Positions 45,110 through 54,963 are shown, counted from the stretch's first letter. The stretch: DNA of 64,000 bases from Bacteroidales bacterium (GCA_016928075.1 JAFGLJ010000028.1:17490-81489), one strand, 5' to 3'. Notes: generated by a model not told the origin, from the letters alone. A program made the numbers and translations.

Positions 45110-46393
45110 ATGAAACCACAATATATTCTTCCGGTAATCATTTTATTTCTAGTTGCATCCTGCACGCCTGACCCATCTTACAGGGTACTTGAATACTATT
45201 CATTCCACTTTACAGGTAACGAGGGTAACCGCCTTCTGGCCGGTGAGTCAAAAGATATTGAAGTCACCTATAGCATAATCACCAATACAAATGCCCCGGT
45301 TGACTCTGTTAGGGCGGATTTTGAAGTGGTAACCGGGGGAGGCACCGTTACACAGGAATCAGCTTATGTTACTTCCGGGGAGACTGTCAGTGCAAAATGG
45401 CAGCTCGGATCAGAATCATTCAGGCAGGAGTTAAAAATATCATTTTATGACCTGGGTGGGAATTACCTGACTTATCTAGGGCAGATGGCATATGGTTTCA
45501 GGGATAATGAGTGGGATGGAATAAGCGAAGAACCTGATTACATGATTACTGATTTGGTTGCTGATACGGTGAAAAATTTCACGTTAATGATCTCCGCTGG
45601 TAATTTATACAGGCAGGGAGAAAAGTATTTCCTGTGGGATAAGGTGGATGATGTGATATGGGAAGAGGATGAATGCCGCACCATAGAGATCGATAGTGAG
45701 GGTGCAATATATGTGAGTACCTGGGAAGGAGAAGTGTATAAAAGCACAGATCACGGTGAGAAATGGTCTGAATGCACGAAGCCGTACCCTGACAGGAATG
45801 AATATATTTATAATTATGTTTCAAATGATAATGATGTATGGGTTTTTGCACACGGTAACCCTATAAAACGTTCAAAGGACGGTGGCATTACCTGGACAGT
45901 AATAAGCGGCCTTGAAGAAGCAGGATTTGGAGATGTCTACAGGCTTAATAATGGCAAGCTGTTATTTCACGGGTCAAACTGTTGCAGTCTTTACATCTCG
46001 GATGATGACGGTCTTACCTGGACCCACATACCCACTCCCGGATTATCTGTCGAGTTGTATGTAAGCGAGCATGATGAGATAATAATAGGAACCCAGCTTG
46101 GGGGAGGAGAGCTCTACCTATCAACGGATTATGGCGAAACCTTTACACATGTGCATCATGTCGGCCCGGGTTTCAGCGCATCAACATCGAATATTTTCAA
46201 CAGGTGGAAGGATTATTATTACGTCATTATTCCCCGAACGGGTATTTATAAAACCTATAACCTGGTGAATTATGAGAAATACTGGTCAAATACAGAAGCC
46301 AGGAACCTTTTTATTGACCATAATGGGGTACTTATAGTTAAGGTATGGGATAGTGATACTGTTTACTACAGGTATAATACAAACCAGGAATAA
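45110..46393 (+). CDS. BNR-repeat lipoprotein
   Basis: 427 residues, lipobox VASC (C17). The N-terminal 120 residues are an Ig-like sandwich; from about 190 a beta-propeller with Asp-box turns (KSTDHGEKWSE, RSKDGGITWTV, SDDDGLTWTH, STDYGETFTH). No sialidase catalytic residues seen, so a binding role is likelier. It is coupled to the upstream double-barrel OMP and may act as its surface-exposed or periplasmic partner. Confidence 0.7.
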   Translation: MKPQYILPVIILFLVASCTPDPSYRVLEYYSFHFTGNEGNRLLAGESKDIEVTYSIITNTNAPVDSVRADFEVVTGGGTVTQESAYVTSGETVSAKWQLGSESFRQELKISFYDLGGNYLTYLGQMAYGFRDNEWDGISEEPDYMITDLVADTVKNFTLMISAGNLYRQGEKYFLWDKVDDVIWEEDECRTIEIDSEGAIYVSTWEGEVYKSTDHGEKWSECTKPYPDRNEYIYNYVSNDNDVWVFAHGNPIKRSKDGGITWTVISGLEEAGFGDVYRLNNGKLLFHGSNCCSLYISDDDGLTWTHIPTPGLSVELYVSEHDEIIIGTQLGGGELYLSTDYGETFTHVHHVGPGFSASTSNIFNRWKDYYYVIIPRTGIYKTYNLVNYEKYWSNTEARNLFIDHNGVLIVKVWDSDTVYYRYNTNQE

Positions 46394-46471
46394 CTGGCTG
46401 ACAAGAATTAATAATTGTTTTTTCAGCTTATAGGGTCAAAATTCAATAAGATAAAATATTGCCTGTACTCA

Positions 46472-46501
46472 TTTGATTAAATCCTTATTACTGTATATTT
46501 G
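46472..46501 (+). promoter_or_regulatory. terC-like gene promoter
   Basis: TTTG at 46472-46475 and TATATTTG at 46494-46501, separated by 18 nt, fit the Bacteroidota -33/-7 pair. The leader before the ATG at 46529 is only about 20 nt, so there is no room for the manganese riboswitch often found before terC/alx genes. Confidence 0.6.
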
Positions 46502-46528
46502 AGATATAATTAATCCCACGGATAGAGC

Positions 46529-47488
46529 ATGCTTGTCTGGATAATATTCATCTCTGCCATTCTTACCTTTATGGTAATTGATCTCGGGATTTTTAACAGA
46601 CAGGCACACGAGATTTCCCTCAGGGAAGCTACAGCATGGACTGCAGTATGGGTTTTTGTTGCCCTTGCTTTTTCGAGCGTGGTTTATTTACTGTATAATA
46701 ATGAACTGGTAGATAACATTGACAATTTAAACCCCCGTTCTGCAGTTATTAAATATATCACCGGCTACCTGATTGAACTTTCCCTCAGTATAGATAATAT
46801 ATTTGTTATAGCAGTTATCTTTTCCACATTCAATATTCCCAGGAAGTACCAGCATCGTGTACTTTTCTGGGGTATACTTGGTGCCATTGTTTTTCGCCTG
46901 TTAATGATACTTTTCGGGGTAATGCTCATTCACAGGATTGACTGGATTATTTACGTATTCGGTGGTTTCCTGTTATATACTGCGATAAACATGTATATCA
47001 AGAGGAACAAGGAGAGTGATTTCCGGAAGTCACCCGTTTACAGGTTTGTCAACCGGATTTTCCCTGTGACCAGCAGTTTGAAGGGGCAGAGGTTTTTTAT
47101 CCGGTACAGGGGCAGAATAATTATAACGCCATTACTGGTTGCATTGATGGTTATCGAAGCAACTGATGTCCTGTTTGCCGTGGACAGTGTACCTGCAATA
47201 CTGGCCATCACGTCCGATCCATTCCTTGTTTTCAGTTCAAATATTCTTGCCATTCTCGGCCTGCGGTCAATGTATTTCTTCCTGTCAAATATGCTTGACA
47301 GGTTCAGGAACCTGAAATACAGTCTTATAGTAATACTGCTTTACGTTGGTACCAAGATGATACTGTCACATCATACCGATTTCTTCCAGGAATGGGTTTC
47401 TCTAACGGTTATCATAGCGGCCATGCTGGGAGGGATACTATCTTCAATTATGACAGAAAGGAAGAGGAAGGATATTGTTCAGGAATAG
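46529..47488 (+). CDS. TerC/Alx-family integral membrane protein
   Basis: 319 residues, about nine TM segments. FMVIDLGIF near the start, ELSLSIDNIFVIAVIF in TM4 and EATDVLFAVDSVPAILAIT in the second half are the paired acidic TM motifs of TerC (Asp/Glu inside the membrane). Alx/TerC proteins export Mn2+ or Ca2+ and help metal loading of exported proteins; tellurite resistance is the historical name. No ter operon genes are adjacent. Monocistronic with its own promoter and a palindrome after the stop. Confidence 0.93.
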   Translation: MLVWIIFISAILTFMVIDLGIFNRQAHEISLREATAWTAVWVFVALAFSSVVYLLYNNELVDNIDNLNPRSAVIKYITGYLIELSLSIDNIFVIAVIFSTFNIPRKYQHRVLFWGILGAIVFRLLMILFGVMLIHRIDWIIYVFGGFLLYTAINMYIKRNKESDFRKSPVYRFVNRIFPVTSSLKGQRFFIRYRGRIIITPLLVALMVIEATDVLFAVDSVPAILAITSDPFLVFSSNILAILGLRSMYFFLSNMLDRFRNLKYSLIVILLYVGTKMILSHHTDFFQEWVSLTVIIAAMLGGILSSIMTERKRKDIVQE

Positions 47489-47514
47489 AGGGTGGGGAGC
47501 TCAACGAAGCTAAG

Positions 47515-47568
47515 TGGCGTGGATTACAAATCCACGCCATCGAAGCAAGTCAAATCCACGCCATCGAA
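47515..47568. terminator. 11-bp palindrome and 18-bp direct repeat between converging genes
   Basis: TGGCGTGGATT (47515-47525) and AATCCACGCCA (47529-47539) form a perfect 11-bp stem with a 3-nt loop. CAAATCCACGCCATCGAA repeats exactly at 47527-47544 and 47551-47568. It lies between the terC stop and the tricorn-like stop, so it can end both transcripts, but its unit structure suggests a repeat element. Confidence 0.6.
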
Positions 47569-47593
47569 ATTCTCATCCCTCACAACTCATTTC

Positions 47594-50500
47594 TCACTTC
47601 TTCTTACTGCCCGACTTATCCGGGAACGGTGGAATAGGTGGCAGCTTAACAGGTGATTTTTCGAGCTCCCCGAGGATAACCTCCACGGCTTTGTTCAGCT
47701 GTGCATCCTTACCTGTATAAAGTTCAGCGGGATCATTCTCTATAATAATATCGGGTACTACGCCTTCACCCTCTATTATCCAGCCTTTGCCATCCTTATC
47801 GTATGGCCCGTATGATGGTGTGATTATCGAACCTCCGTCAATAAGGGGTATGGAACCGCTGTACCCAACCACACCTCCCCATGATCTTGTTCCAACAGTA
47901 GGCCCCAGCTCGTTCACCTGGAACCTGTACGGGAAGAGATCGCCGTCAGATGCTGAATATTTATCGAGCAATGTAACCTTTGGACCCACGTGCATGCCCA
48001 CCGGATTGGGATCACCTTCCTGCTGACCGGTATGCATTGTCATATAGGTAAGCTGGCGCATCAGCCTTTCAATAATCATGGGTGATACATTTCCGCCGCC
48101 ATTACCGCGCACATCAATTATCAGCCCTTCTTTTGTAAGCTGAGGGTAATAATACTTAGCAAACTCATTTAGCCCGCTGACTCCCATATCGGGGATGTGT
48201 ATGTAACCAACCCTGCCGTCAGTCTGCCTGCTCACTTCTTCAATATTATTATGTACCCACTCGTAATAATACAGCGATGATTCGTTATTTATGGGCTTCA
48301 AAAGCACTTCACGGCTTCCTTCAGAAGACGGTTTGTCATTAACCCCGAGTATTACTTCTTTTCCTGCCTTGCCTAATAGAAGGGTATACATATCATCCGT
48401 AGCAGTGACATCAACGCCGTCAACGGAGATTATATAATCACCCTCGTTAACATTCACGCCTATAGCGCGCAATGGAGAGGTAAGTTCATTGCTCCAGTTG
48501 GCTCCCCTGAGTATTACATCTATACGGAAATATCCGCTTTTATCAAGGCTGACCTTTGCACCCAACAGGCCGAGCTGTATCCTCTCCGGCTCGGGCCGTT
48601 CACCATTATTGACATATGCATGTCCCACATTAAGTTCGGCAATCATCTCACCCATCAGGTAGGCCAGGTCGGAACGGTGGCTTACATACGGTACAAGAAC
48701 GTTATATTTTTCATAGATAGCTTTCCAGTCAACGCCGTGCATACCAGGATCATAGAAAAAGTCACGCATATGCCTCCATATCTCGTCGAACATTTGCTGC
48801 CATTCCTCCTGAAGGTTAACAAGAACTTTCATTTCCGTTACATCAACCGGTTCCTTTATGTCTATTTTCCCGGAGGGAAGGTCTATTACTCCCCATTGCC
48901 TGCCCATTCTGACGAGCATCTTCTTGTTATTGGGCGAAAGAGTATATCTTATGTTACTGCCGAGTTCTGTTTCCTTTTTCTTTTCAAGGTCATACATTTT
49001 CATCGTACTTGCCCTTTCTGCAGAACTGCGCACATTGTAATATATCTTTCCATTCACTCCTGTCACGTCCGAATAATTGCCCGGGGAAACAGGCAGTCCG
49101 ATAATACGTTGCTGTATTCCATCAATATCTATTTTAACATCTTTATTATTAACGGTCTCTTCTTTTTTCTTTTCACCTTCTCCTTTTTGCTCCTCTTCGA
49201 TTTTCACAATATCATTTTCAGGAGCGAATGGTGAAGGAGTCTCTTTTGCCAGGGTAACGAGGTATATACGGCTCATATCGACATATGCATGGTTCCATTC
49301 AGTCTGGCTGTAAACTGGGTTGAAGTCACGTGCCGAGGTAAAAAGGAGATATTTGCCATCGTTGCTGAACGATGGATTGGCCGAGTTGTACCAGCCTTCG
49401 GTCACCTCGTGTGACTTTTTGCTTTCCAGGTTATAGAGCCTGATGATGGTCATGTCACGCTGGGGACGGGTATAGGTAATCCATTTGCTGTCGGGTGACC
49501 AGTTATAGCTGAACATGGTTGAGCGATCCGATTGCTCGATTACCGTAACTTTTTTAGTCTCAACATCTACATAGCAGAGCTCCCTCTTCTTGTTATGGAA
49601 AAGTATCTTTTTACTGTCAGGTGACCATTCCAGTGAGAATATATAGGTTTCAGAACCATCTGTCAGCTGCACAGGTTTGCCGCTGCCGTCCTGTGGTACC
49701 ATATAGATTTCAAACTCACCGGTGGCATCCGATATATAAGCAATATGTTTACCATCAGGTGACCATTTTGCGTCACGTTCGTTTACGCCGGAGGTAGCTG
49801 TCAGGTTATGTGTTATGCCATGCTTTGCGGGCAATGACCAGATATCACCTCTTGCACTGAATACCAGGCGTTCGCCATTTGGAGCAATACTTGCTTCACG
49901 TATACTCTCAGAGGCATCCTTCCACTCGCTCCGTGCCCAGGGACGGTCGCCGGCAATAAAAATACTCAGCTTATCAGCCTGCTGTGTTTCCACATCGAAA
50001 AGGTAGATATAACCGCCTTTCTCGAATGTTATATACTTATCACTGTGGGATGGGAATTTGATATCGTAATCATTGAAATCAGTCACTTTGCGTGTTTCAC
50101 CTGACTCGGTATCATAAACAAACAGGTTCATGGTGCGGTCGCGATCAGAGAGGAAATATATCTCTTTTCCTATCCACATGGGTATGATATCCTGTGCAGG
50201 GCTATCAGTTACCTGTTCCACTTTGCCTGTTTTGAAATCATATATCCTTATATCGTCTGCCATTCCTCCCCTGTAGTATTTCCAGGTACGGAACTCCCGG
50301 AACACCCAGTTAAAGGCCAGTTTATTACCATCGGGTGAGTAGGAGCAGAATCCGCCGTCTGTCAGGGGTATTTCAGATGACAGACCACTCGAAGAGGGGA
50401 CCCTGTACAACTGCCCCCGGAAGTCGTTAAACGACTGCTTGCGTGAGCGGTAAATTATATGTTTACCATCAGGAGACCAGGCCATTACAATATTATTGGG

Positions 50501-50857
50501 ACCCATACGGTCGCCGATATCATCACGCCTTAATGTGGAGGTATGTGTGAGCCTTTCAGGTTCACCGCCGGCTGCCGGTATCTTGAATACTTCAGTATTG
50601 CCGTCATACTGGCCTGTAAAGGCTATCTCGGTGCCATCGGGCGAGAATTTTGGGAACACCTCGTATCCATTATGTGATGTCAGTTTGCGGGCCATGCCCC
50701 CATCGATGCCTGTGGTATAGAGGTCGCCGGCATATGAAAAAACAAGCTGGTCTCCCGAAACGGTTGGAAACCTTAATAATCGTGCTTCATCCTGGGCTGA
50801 CAGCTGCATTACAGATGCCAGTGCTGCAAGAATTAAAATGCTTAATATTCTTTTCAT
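47594..50857 (-). CDS. Tricorn-like protease, S41 family, exported
   Basis: 1087 residues, signal peptide (ILSILILAALASVMQLSAQ). PD40/TolB-type propeller blades fill the first two thirds (KFSPDGTEIAFTG, AWSPDGKHIIYRS, WSPDSKKILFHN). A C-terminal half has a helical C1-like segment, a PDZ domain (GVNVNEGDYIISVDGVDVT) and the S41 core with IIDVRGNGGGNVSP, SASDGDLFPYRF (nucleophile Ser) and RSWGGVVGYSGS. It degrades oligopeptides in the periplasm. A charged, Glu/Lys-rich insert (EEEQKGEGEKKKEE) interrupts the propeller. Single gene with a repeat-rich upstream region. Confidence 0.93.
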   Translation of the reverse strand: MKRILSILILAALASVMQLSAQDEARLLRFPTVSGDQLVFSYAGDLYTTGIDGGMARKLTSHNGYEVFPKFSPDGTEIAFTGQYDGNTEVFKIPAAGGEPERLTHTSTLRRDDIGDRMGPNNIVMAWSPDGKHIIYRSRKQSFNDFRGQLYRVPSSSGLSSEIPLTDGGFCSYSPDGNKLAFNWVFREFRTWKYYRGGMADDIRIYDFKTGKVEQVTDSPAQDIIPMWIGKEIYFLSDRDRTMNLFVYDTESGETRKVTDFNDYDIKFPSHSDKYITFEKGGYIYLFDVETQQADKLSIFIAGDRPWARSEWKDASESIREASIAPNGERLVFSARGDIWSLPAKHGITHNLTATSGVNERDAKWSPDGKHIAYISDATGEFEIYMVPQDGSGKPVQLTDGSETYIFSLEWSPDSKKILFHNKKRELCYVDVETKKVTVIEQSDRSTMFSYNWSPDSKWITYTRPQRDMTIIRLYNLESKKSHEVTEGWYNSANPSFSNDGKYLLFTSARDFNPVYSQTEWNHAYVDMSRIYLVTLAKETPSPFAPENDIVKIEEEQKGEGEKKKEETVNNKDVKIDIDGIQQRIIGLPVSPGNYSDVTGVNGKIYYNVRSSAERASTMKMYDLEKKKETELGSNIRYTLSPNNKKMLVRMGRQWGVIDLPSGKIDIKEPVDVTEMKVLVNLQEEWQQMFDEIWRHMRDFFYDPGMHGVDWKAIYEKYNVLVPYVSHRSDLAYLMGEMIAELNVGHAYVNNGERPEPERIQLGLLGAKVSLDKSGYFRIDVILRGANWSNELTSPLRAIGVNVNEGDYIISVDGVDVTATDDMYTLLLGKAGKEVILGVNDKPSSEGSREVLLKPINNESSLYYYEWVHNNIEEVSRQTDGRVGYIHIPDMGVSGLNEFAKYYYPQLTKEGLIIDVRGNGGGNVSPMIIERLMRQLTYMTMHTGQQEGDPNPVGMHVGPKVTLLDKYSASDGDLFPYRFQVNELGPTVGTRSWGGVVGYSGSIPLIDGGSIITPSYGPYDKDGKGWIIEGEGVVPDIIIENDPAELYTGKDAQLNKAVEVILGELEKSPVKLPPIPPFPDKSGSKKK

Positions 50858-51167
50858 AATTTTATTTTTGATTAATGGATTAACGGTTGAAGAAACAATA
50901 AAAATAATTTAATTGTTGCTAATAAAGGGAAATGTGGTGTTAAAAATAGTGAATATTGGCTCCCCTCGCATGCCAGAGCCCCGAATTCCAGGGGCGATGG
51001 CGGGCTTTGGTCGTGTAATTGGCCTCGCTGTGCCCGGCGTAATTGGTTATGGAATGGAACCTTAGCCTCATCGTGTCCGCCGAAGCCCCGTTATCGGGGC
51101 GTAGGTGGAGCCTATTTTATTGTATATACCCTTTTAATTGCCTTTATTTGTTATAAAAGAAAAAATT
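50858..51167. repeat. Repeat-rich intergenic region with two GC hairpins
   Basis: 310 nt between divergent genes, no ORF supported. GCCA-GA-GCCCC-GAATTCCA-GGGGC-GA-TGGC (50972-51001) and TCCGCC-GAA-GCCCCG-TTAT-CGGGGC-GTA-GGTGGA (51076-51109) share the stem/internal loop/stem plan of 42407-42440. GTAATTGG repeats at about 51017 and 51041. The GC content jumps above both flanks, suggesting inserted elements. Confidence 0.7.
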
Positions 51168-51842
51168 ATGAAAGAATACATAGTTAAAGTGATGGAGATA
51201 TCTGATGTTACCCATAATGTAAAAAAGCTTCACCTGGAGAAACCGGAAGCTTATTCTTTTAAGCCCGGCCAGGCAACAGATGTTGCCATCAATAAGGAGG
51301 GATGGAAAGATAAAAAGAGGCCTTTTACTTTTACCAACCTGCCTGATGATGAAATACTTGAGCTAACTATCAAGATATATGATTCGCATAATAGTGTTAC
51401 AAAAGCAATTGGTGGCATGAAAAAAGGTGATGAGCTGATTTTGAATGAACCATGGGGGACTATAAGCTACAGGGGAGAAGGTGTATTCATAGCCGGCGGG
51501 TCAGGTATAACACCTTTTATTTCGATATTAAGGGACCTTGACAGAAAGGATGAGATTAAAGACACTATGCTGATATTTGCGAATAATACCAGTAAGGATA
51601 TTATCATGGAAGATGAACTGGCGGATATACTCGGTAAGGATAGATTCATAAATATACTGGCTGAGGAAAAAACAGAAAAATATCACCATGGTTTAATAAG
51701 CAAGGAATTCCTGGAGAAAGAGGTTGGTGATTTTAACAGGGTCTTCTATTTATGCGGACCACCGCCGATGATGAAGGCAGTGCAGGAGCAACTTAATGAG
51801 CTGGGAGTAGACAAAAATGCTATCGTAAAGGAAGAATTTTAA
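51168..51842 (+). CDS. FAD/NAD(P)-binding oxidoreductase (flavodoxin/ferredoxin reductase-like)
   Basis: 224 residues from ATG 51168; the frame is open 10 codons upstream only to a TTG. FAD domain with RPFTFTNLP (R-x-x-S/T type flavin site) and NAD domain with GVFIAGGSGITPFISILRDL and FYLCGPPPMMKAV. It passes electrons between NAD(P)H and a flavin or iron-sulfur partner, similar to phenol hydroxylase or CDP-6-deoxy-glucose reductase modules but without a 2Fe-2S domain. Partner unknown. Full length for the short form. Confidence 0.88.
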   Translation: MKEYIVKVMEISDVTHNVKKLHLEKPEAYSFKPGQATDVAINKEGWKDKKRPFTFTNLPDDEILELTIKIYDSHNSVTKAIGGMKKGDELILNEPWGTISYRGEGVFIAGGSGITPFISILRDLDRKDEIKDTMLIFANNTSKDIIMEDELADILGKDRFINILAEEKTEKYHHGLISKEFLEKEVGDFNRVFYLCGPPPMMKAVQEQLNELGVDKNAIVKEEF

Positions 51843-51890
51843 AGCAAATATATTTTCATAGGAAAGGGCGGATTTGAGAGTGAGGATTAA

Positions 51891-52010
51891 CTGGCCGGGA
51901 TAGATGTCAGGACAATAAAAGATGGTTCTGTTGTACAGGATGAGCAATTCGGATATGCAAATATTGATTATGAAGTTCCTTTGACAGGCGTGGGTCACCC
52001 ACACCAGCCA
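51891..52010 (+). pseudogene. N-terminal fragment of a serine beta-lactamase-like hydrolase
   Basis: Forty codons without start or downstream domain read LAGIDVRTIKDGSVVQDEQF then GYANIDYEVPLTG, matching the first beta-hairpin (IKDGKVV...GFGYAN) of class C beta-lactamase/esterase proteins. Everything after it, including the SxxK nucleophile, is gone; the frame then runs into the end of the UPF0182 gene on the other strand. A remnant of deletion, probably when the two genes became neighbours. Confidence 0.5.
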
Positions 52011-52014
52011 GAGC

Positions 52015-54822
52015 TTAGCCTTGTTCTTCTGACTTATCAGAGAGAGCCTGCAAAGCTTCCTCAAGTCTGTTCAGCTCCATTCCTGCTTTTTCAAATTCCC
52101 TTTGCTGCATGTACAGCAGGTAGTTATCAAAGGCCTGTTTTGCTCTTTCAATGAGTGAAAAAGTGCTCTGTACGCCTTCTTCAGGTATATCGCCAGTTGC
52201 TTTTTTACCGGCAAACAGGTTTGTCAGTGCCTGGTCAAATGTTTCTGCATAACTCAGGTTATCATTATGCATTACCGCTACAAGCCTTAATTCGGGATAT
52301 GCTGAAGATACCGATTGCAGGTATATTGGTTCAACATATATTATTGTATTGTTAATAGGAATAGCCAGAACGTTTCCCCGTATTACGTTTGATCCCGCCT
52401 GGTCCCAGAGGGTTAACTGACCTGACAGGAAGGAATCCTGGTCTATTTTTGTTTCCACCTGTTGCGTTCCCAGTATCCTTTTTTCCTTCGGGAACTGGTA
52501 AGCAAGAAACCTTCCGTAATTCTCATCATCACACATCCCGGCAATCCAGCCTATCATAACCTGCTTGTTTTTTGGTGTAAAGGGGAGCATAAGGATAAAC
52601 TCTGCCTCATCAGATCCTGGTGGCTCCCACATTATATAGTATGGTTCAACAGGCTGGACATTACTGTAATACTTTTCGGTTGCCCTTACCCATAAGTCTT
52701 CCTGGTTATAAAAAACTGCGGGATCGGTCATATGGTACTTGGCATATACCAGTCCCTGGACAAGCAGCATATCAGCAGGATAGCGGATATGTTTTCTCAG
52801 TGCAGCGGGCATATCTGAGCCTGGTTTCAGTAATCCCGGGAATATTTTGTCATAAACCTGAACCAGTGGATCATCTTCTTCAAATATATAGAAATCAGTC
52901 TTCCCGCTATAAGCATCAATAACTACTTTCACGGAGTTACGGACGTAGTTTTCCCCCTCCAGGTGTGAACTGACAAACCTGCAACTGCTTTTACCCACCG
53001 GCTCATTGACCGAATAAAGGTAAGATGCTTCAAATGAGGAAAATGGTTCACTGTAGGGATAATATCCTGATGTGGTATAAGCATCCATAATCCAGTATAA
53101 CTTACCTTCAGAAATGACTATATAAGGATCATTGTCTAAATACAGGAAAGGCGTCAGTTCTTCGATTCGTTCATTAATCTGGCGGTACAACATTATCCTG
53201 CTTTCCCTGTAGGGATAGCTTGAAACCAGGAAACGTGTTCCTCCATATCTCCATCCATAAATAAGTTTCCTCCAGAAATTAGAGATCCTTACACCACCGT
53301 TGCCACTATAATGAATATAGATATTCTCATCTCCTCGGGGATAGTCGAACTCTTTCTCACGTGAATTGACCACGGCATAATCCATGGATAATTCCCCGTA
53401 ATACACTTCAGGCCTGTTTACTGTTAAATTGTCTTGGGCGGCAACCGGTGGAATGTCCTTTATAAGAAGATTTGGCAATCCATCCGGCGTAAATTCATTA
53501 ACCAGGTTTAATACAGCCCCATAGCCGTGAGTATATTTAAAATGCTTGTTGATAAATGTCTGGCTTTCAACAGGCAGATTTGATGACTGCATTTCCCTGG
53601 CAGATACCATGACAGCCCGCTTTATGCTGTCAATAATATAACGGTCAATATCCACATCATTGAATTCGTAATAAAGCCTTATTTCCTGGAACTGCTTAAA
53701 AACTGCATCCAGCGCCCTGTAATCCCATAGTCTTATGTTGGAAAAGAGGTTCCTGTTATTTTCCACTGTGCTTTCATCAAGCTGGTCAGATACATCGAAT
53801 TCCTTCTTTTCGACTTTATCGAGATGAAAGCCTGATCTTGTAAACCTTATATTATTTTCTATATACGGTTTTTCAACAGTAATTTCGTTTGGTTCAACTT
53901 TCAGCCACTGGAAAAGTGCCGGCACAATCACAAGCATAACAAACCAGATTGCAAAAGAAGAACCTGCCAGAAGGTATATAGACGACAATTCTGACCTGAT
54001 TTTTTTGGTACTCAAACTTTTGCGTAAAGCAGGGCTGAGGCCTGACATGATTAATAATATTGCAGTAAGCAGAAATATTATTGAAAGAGATGTGAACATT
54101 GGCAATCGTATATTTGCATCTGTCCAGCCAGGTCCTGATACTATACCATACTCGGAAAAAAGTATACCAAATCTTGCCAGGTATGTTCCGAAAGCAAGAA
54201 CAAGGAATATAAAAGATGATGAGATGAAAAGTGAAGCTGTTGGTTGTTTCAGACTTTCAGAATCGTCAGCATTTCTCTTTACTGCTTTGAAATACCAGTA
54301 TTGTATTATTGACGCGAAACCAATTATCAGGGACAAAACCAGCAACTGAATGTAGAGTGATCTCAGAAAAGGATAACTAAAGAGGTAGAATCCGGTATCC
54401 TTATCCAGGATAGTTTCAACCATGCCGGTGTGTATCCTGTTCAAGAATTTCAGCACCACATCCCAGTTCGAACCCCAGAATATTCCTGTAAACAAAGCAC
54501 CAAGCAGTACGGTAAGTGGTTGCAGATATTTTATTTCACCAGAAAAATTTATAGTCAGGAAATATGCTATTATTCCTCCGGCAGCAAATGTTCCTGCAAG
54601 GAGTATTATTCTGGTTATCCAGACTGTCCAGAACCTTTCGGTATATCCAAGCTGGTCGAACCACAGCTTATCACTCCAAAAGCCCATAAACCAGAAAAAG
54701 AGAATTACAATTACTGCAGCAATGAGGCCGGTAACCATAAGATGTACTTTCTTTTTCGAGACACCCCTGAAAATAATAAATCCTGATAATGAGAGCAGGA
54801 GAATAAGAATCAGTGTATACAT
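52015..54822 (-). CDS. UPF0182-family large membrane protein
   Basis: 935 residues. Seven TM segments in the first 310 residues (for example IVILFFWFMGFWSDKLWFDQLGYTERFW, a family signature), then a large soluble domain with EVYYGELSMDYAVVNSREKEFDYPRGDE and MWEPPGSDEAEFILMLPFTPKNKQVMIGWIAG, both strongly conserved in COG1615. The role is unknown; members are widespread in Actinobacteria, cyanobacteria and Bacteroidota. A Glu-rich helix closes the protein. Full length, single gene. Confidence 0.92.
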   Translation of the reverse strand: MYTLILILLLSLSGFIIFRGVSKKKVHLMVTGLIAAVIVILFFWFMGFWSDKLWFDQLGYTERFWTVWITRIILLAGTFAAGGIIAYFLTINFSGEIKYLQPLTVLLGALFTGIFWGSNWDVVLKFLNRIHTGMVETILDKDTGFYLFSYPFLRSLYIQLLVLSLIIGFASIIQYWYFKAVKRNADDSESLKQPTASLFISSSFIFLVLAFGTYLARFGILFSEYGIVSGPGWTDANIRLPMFTSLSIIFLLTAILLIMSGLSPALRKSLSTKKIRSELSSIYLLAGSSFAIWFVMLVIVPALFQWLKVEPNEITVEKPYIENNIRFTRSGFHLDKVEKKEFDVSDQLDESTVENNRNLFSNIRLWDYRALDAVFKQFQEIRLYYEFNDVDIDRYIIDSIKRAVMVSAREMQSSNLPVESQTFINKHFKYTHGYGAVLNLVNEFTPDGLPNLLIKDIPPVAAQDNLTVNRPEVYYGELSMDYAVVNSREKEFDYPRGDENIYIHYSGNGGVRISNFWRKLIYGWRYGGTRFLVSSYPYRESRIMLYRQINERIEELTPFLYLDNDPYIVISEGKLYWIMDAYTTSGYYPYSEPFSSFEASYLYSVNEPVGKSSCRFVSSHLEGENYVRNSVKVVIDAYSGKTDFYIFEEDDPLVQVYDKIFPGLLKPGSDMPAALRKHIRYPADMLLVQGLVYAKYHMTDPAVFYNQEDLWVRATEKYYSNVQPVEPYYIMWEPPGSDEAEFILMLPFTPKNKQVMIGWIAGMCDDENYGRFLAYQFPKEKRILGTQQVETKIDQDSFLSGQLTLWDQAGSNVIRGNVLAIPINNTIIYVEPIYLQSVSSAYPELRLVAVMHNDNLSYAETFDQALTNLFAGKKATGDIPEEGVQSTFSLIERAKQAFDNYLLYMQQREFEKAGMELNRLEEALQALSDKSEEQG

Positions 54823-54846
54823 GACTTTGCTTTTATTTTCTTAAAT

Positions 54847-54905
54847 AATAATGATTTCATTTCCACATAAGTTATAAAAAGATTATGGATTAAATAATCA
54901 TTATT
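54847..54905. other. AT-rich inverted repeat upstream of the UPF0182 gene
   Basis: AATAATGATT (54847-54856) and AATCATTATT (54896-54905) are perfect 10-bp arms; GTTGAT-GT-ATCAAC (54920-54933) is a second, tight palindrome. They lie upstream of the UPF0182 start (minus strand), so an operator role is possible. Confidence 0.4.
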
Positions 54906-54963
54906 TTAAAATGTAACCGGTTGATGTATCAACAATAAGCAAAAGCCAATCATGTTGATGAGG

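Noticed and set aside
46502..46528. Manganese riboswitch before the TerC gene
   Set aside because: The promoter lies only about 27 nt before the ATG, leaving no room for a structured leader.
48620..49234. Plus-strand 204-codon frame opposite the tricorn-like gene
   Set aside because: Antisense shadow; the composition is Phe/Ile/His-rich and no domain is visible.
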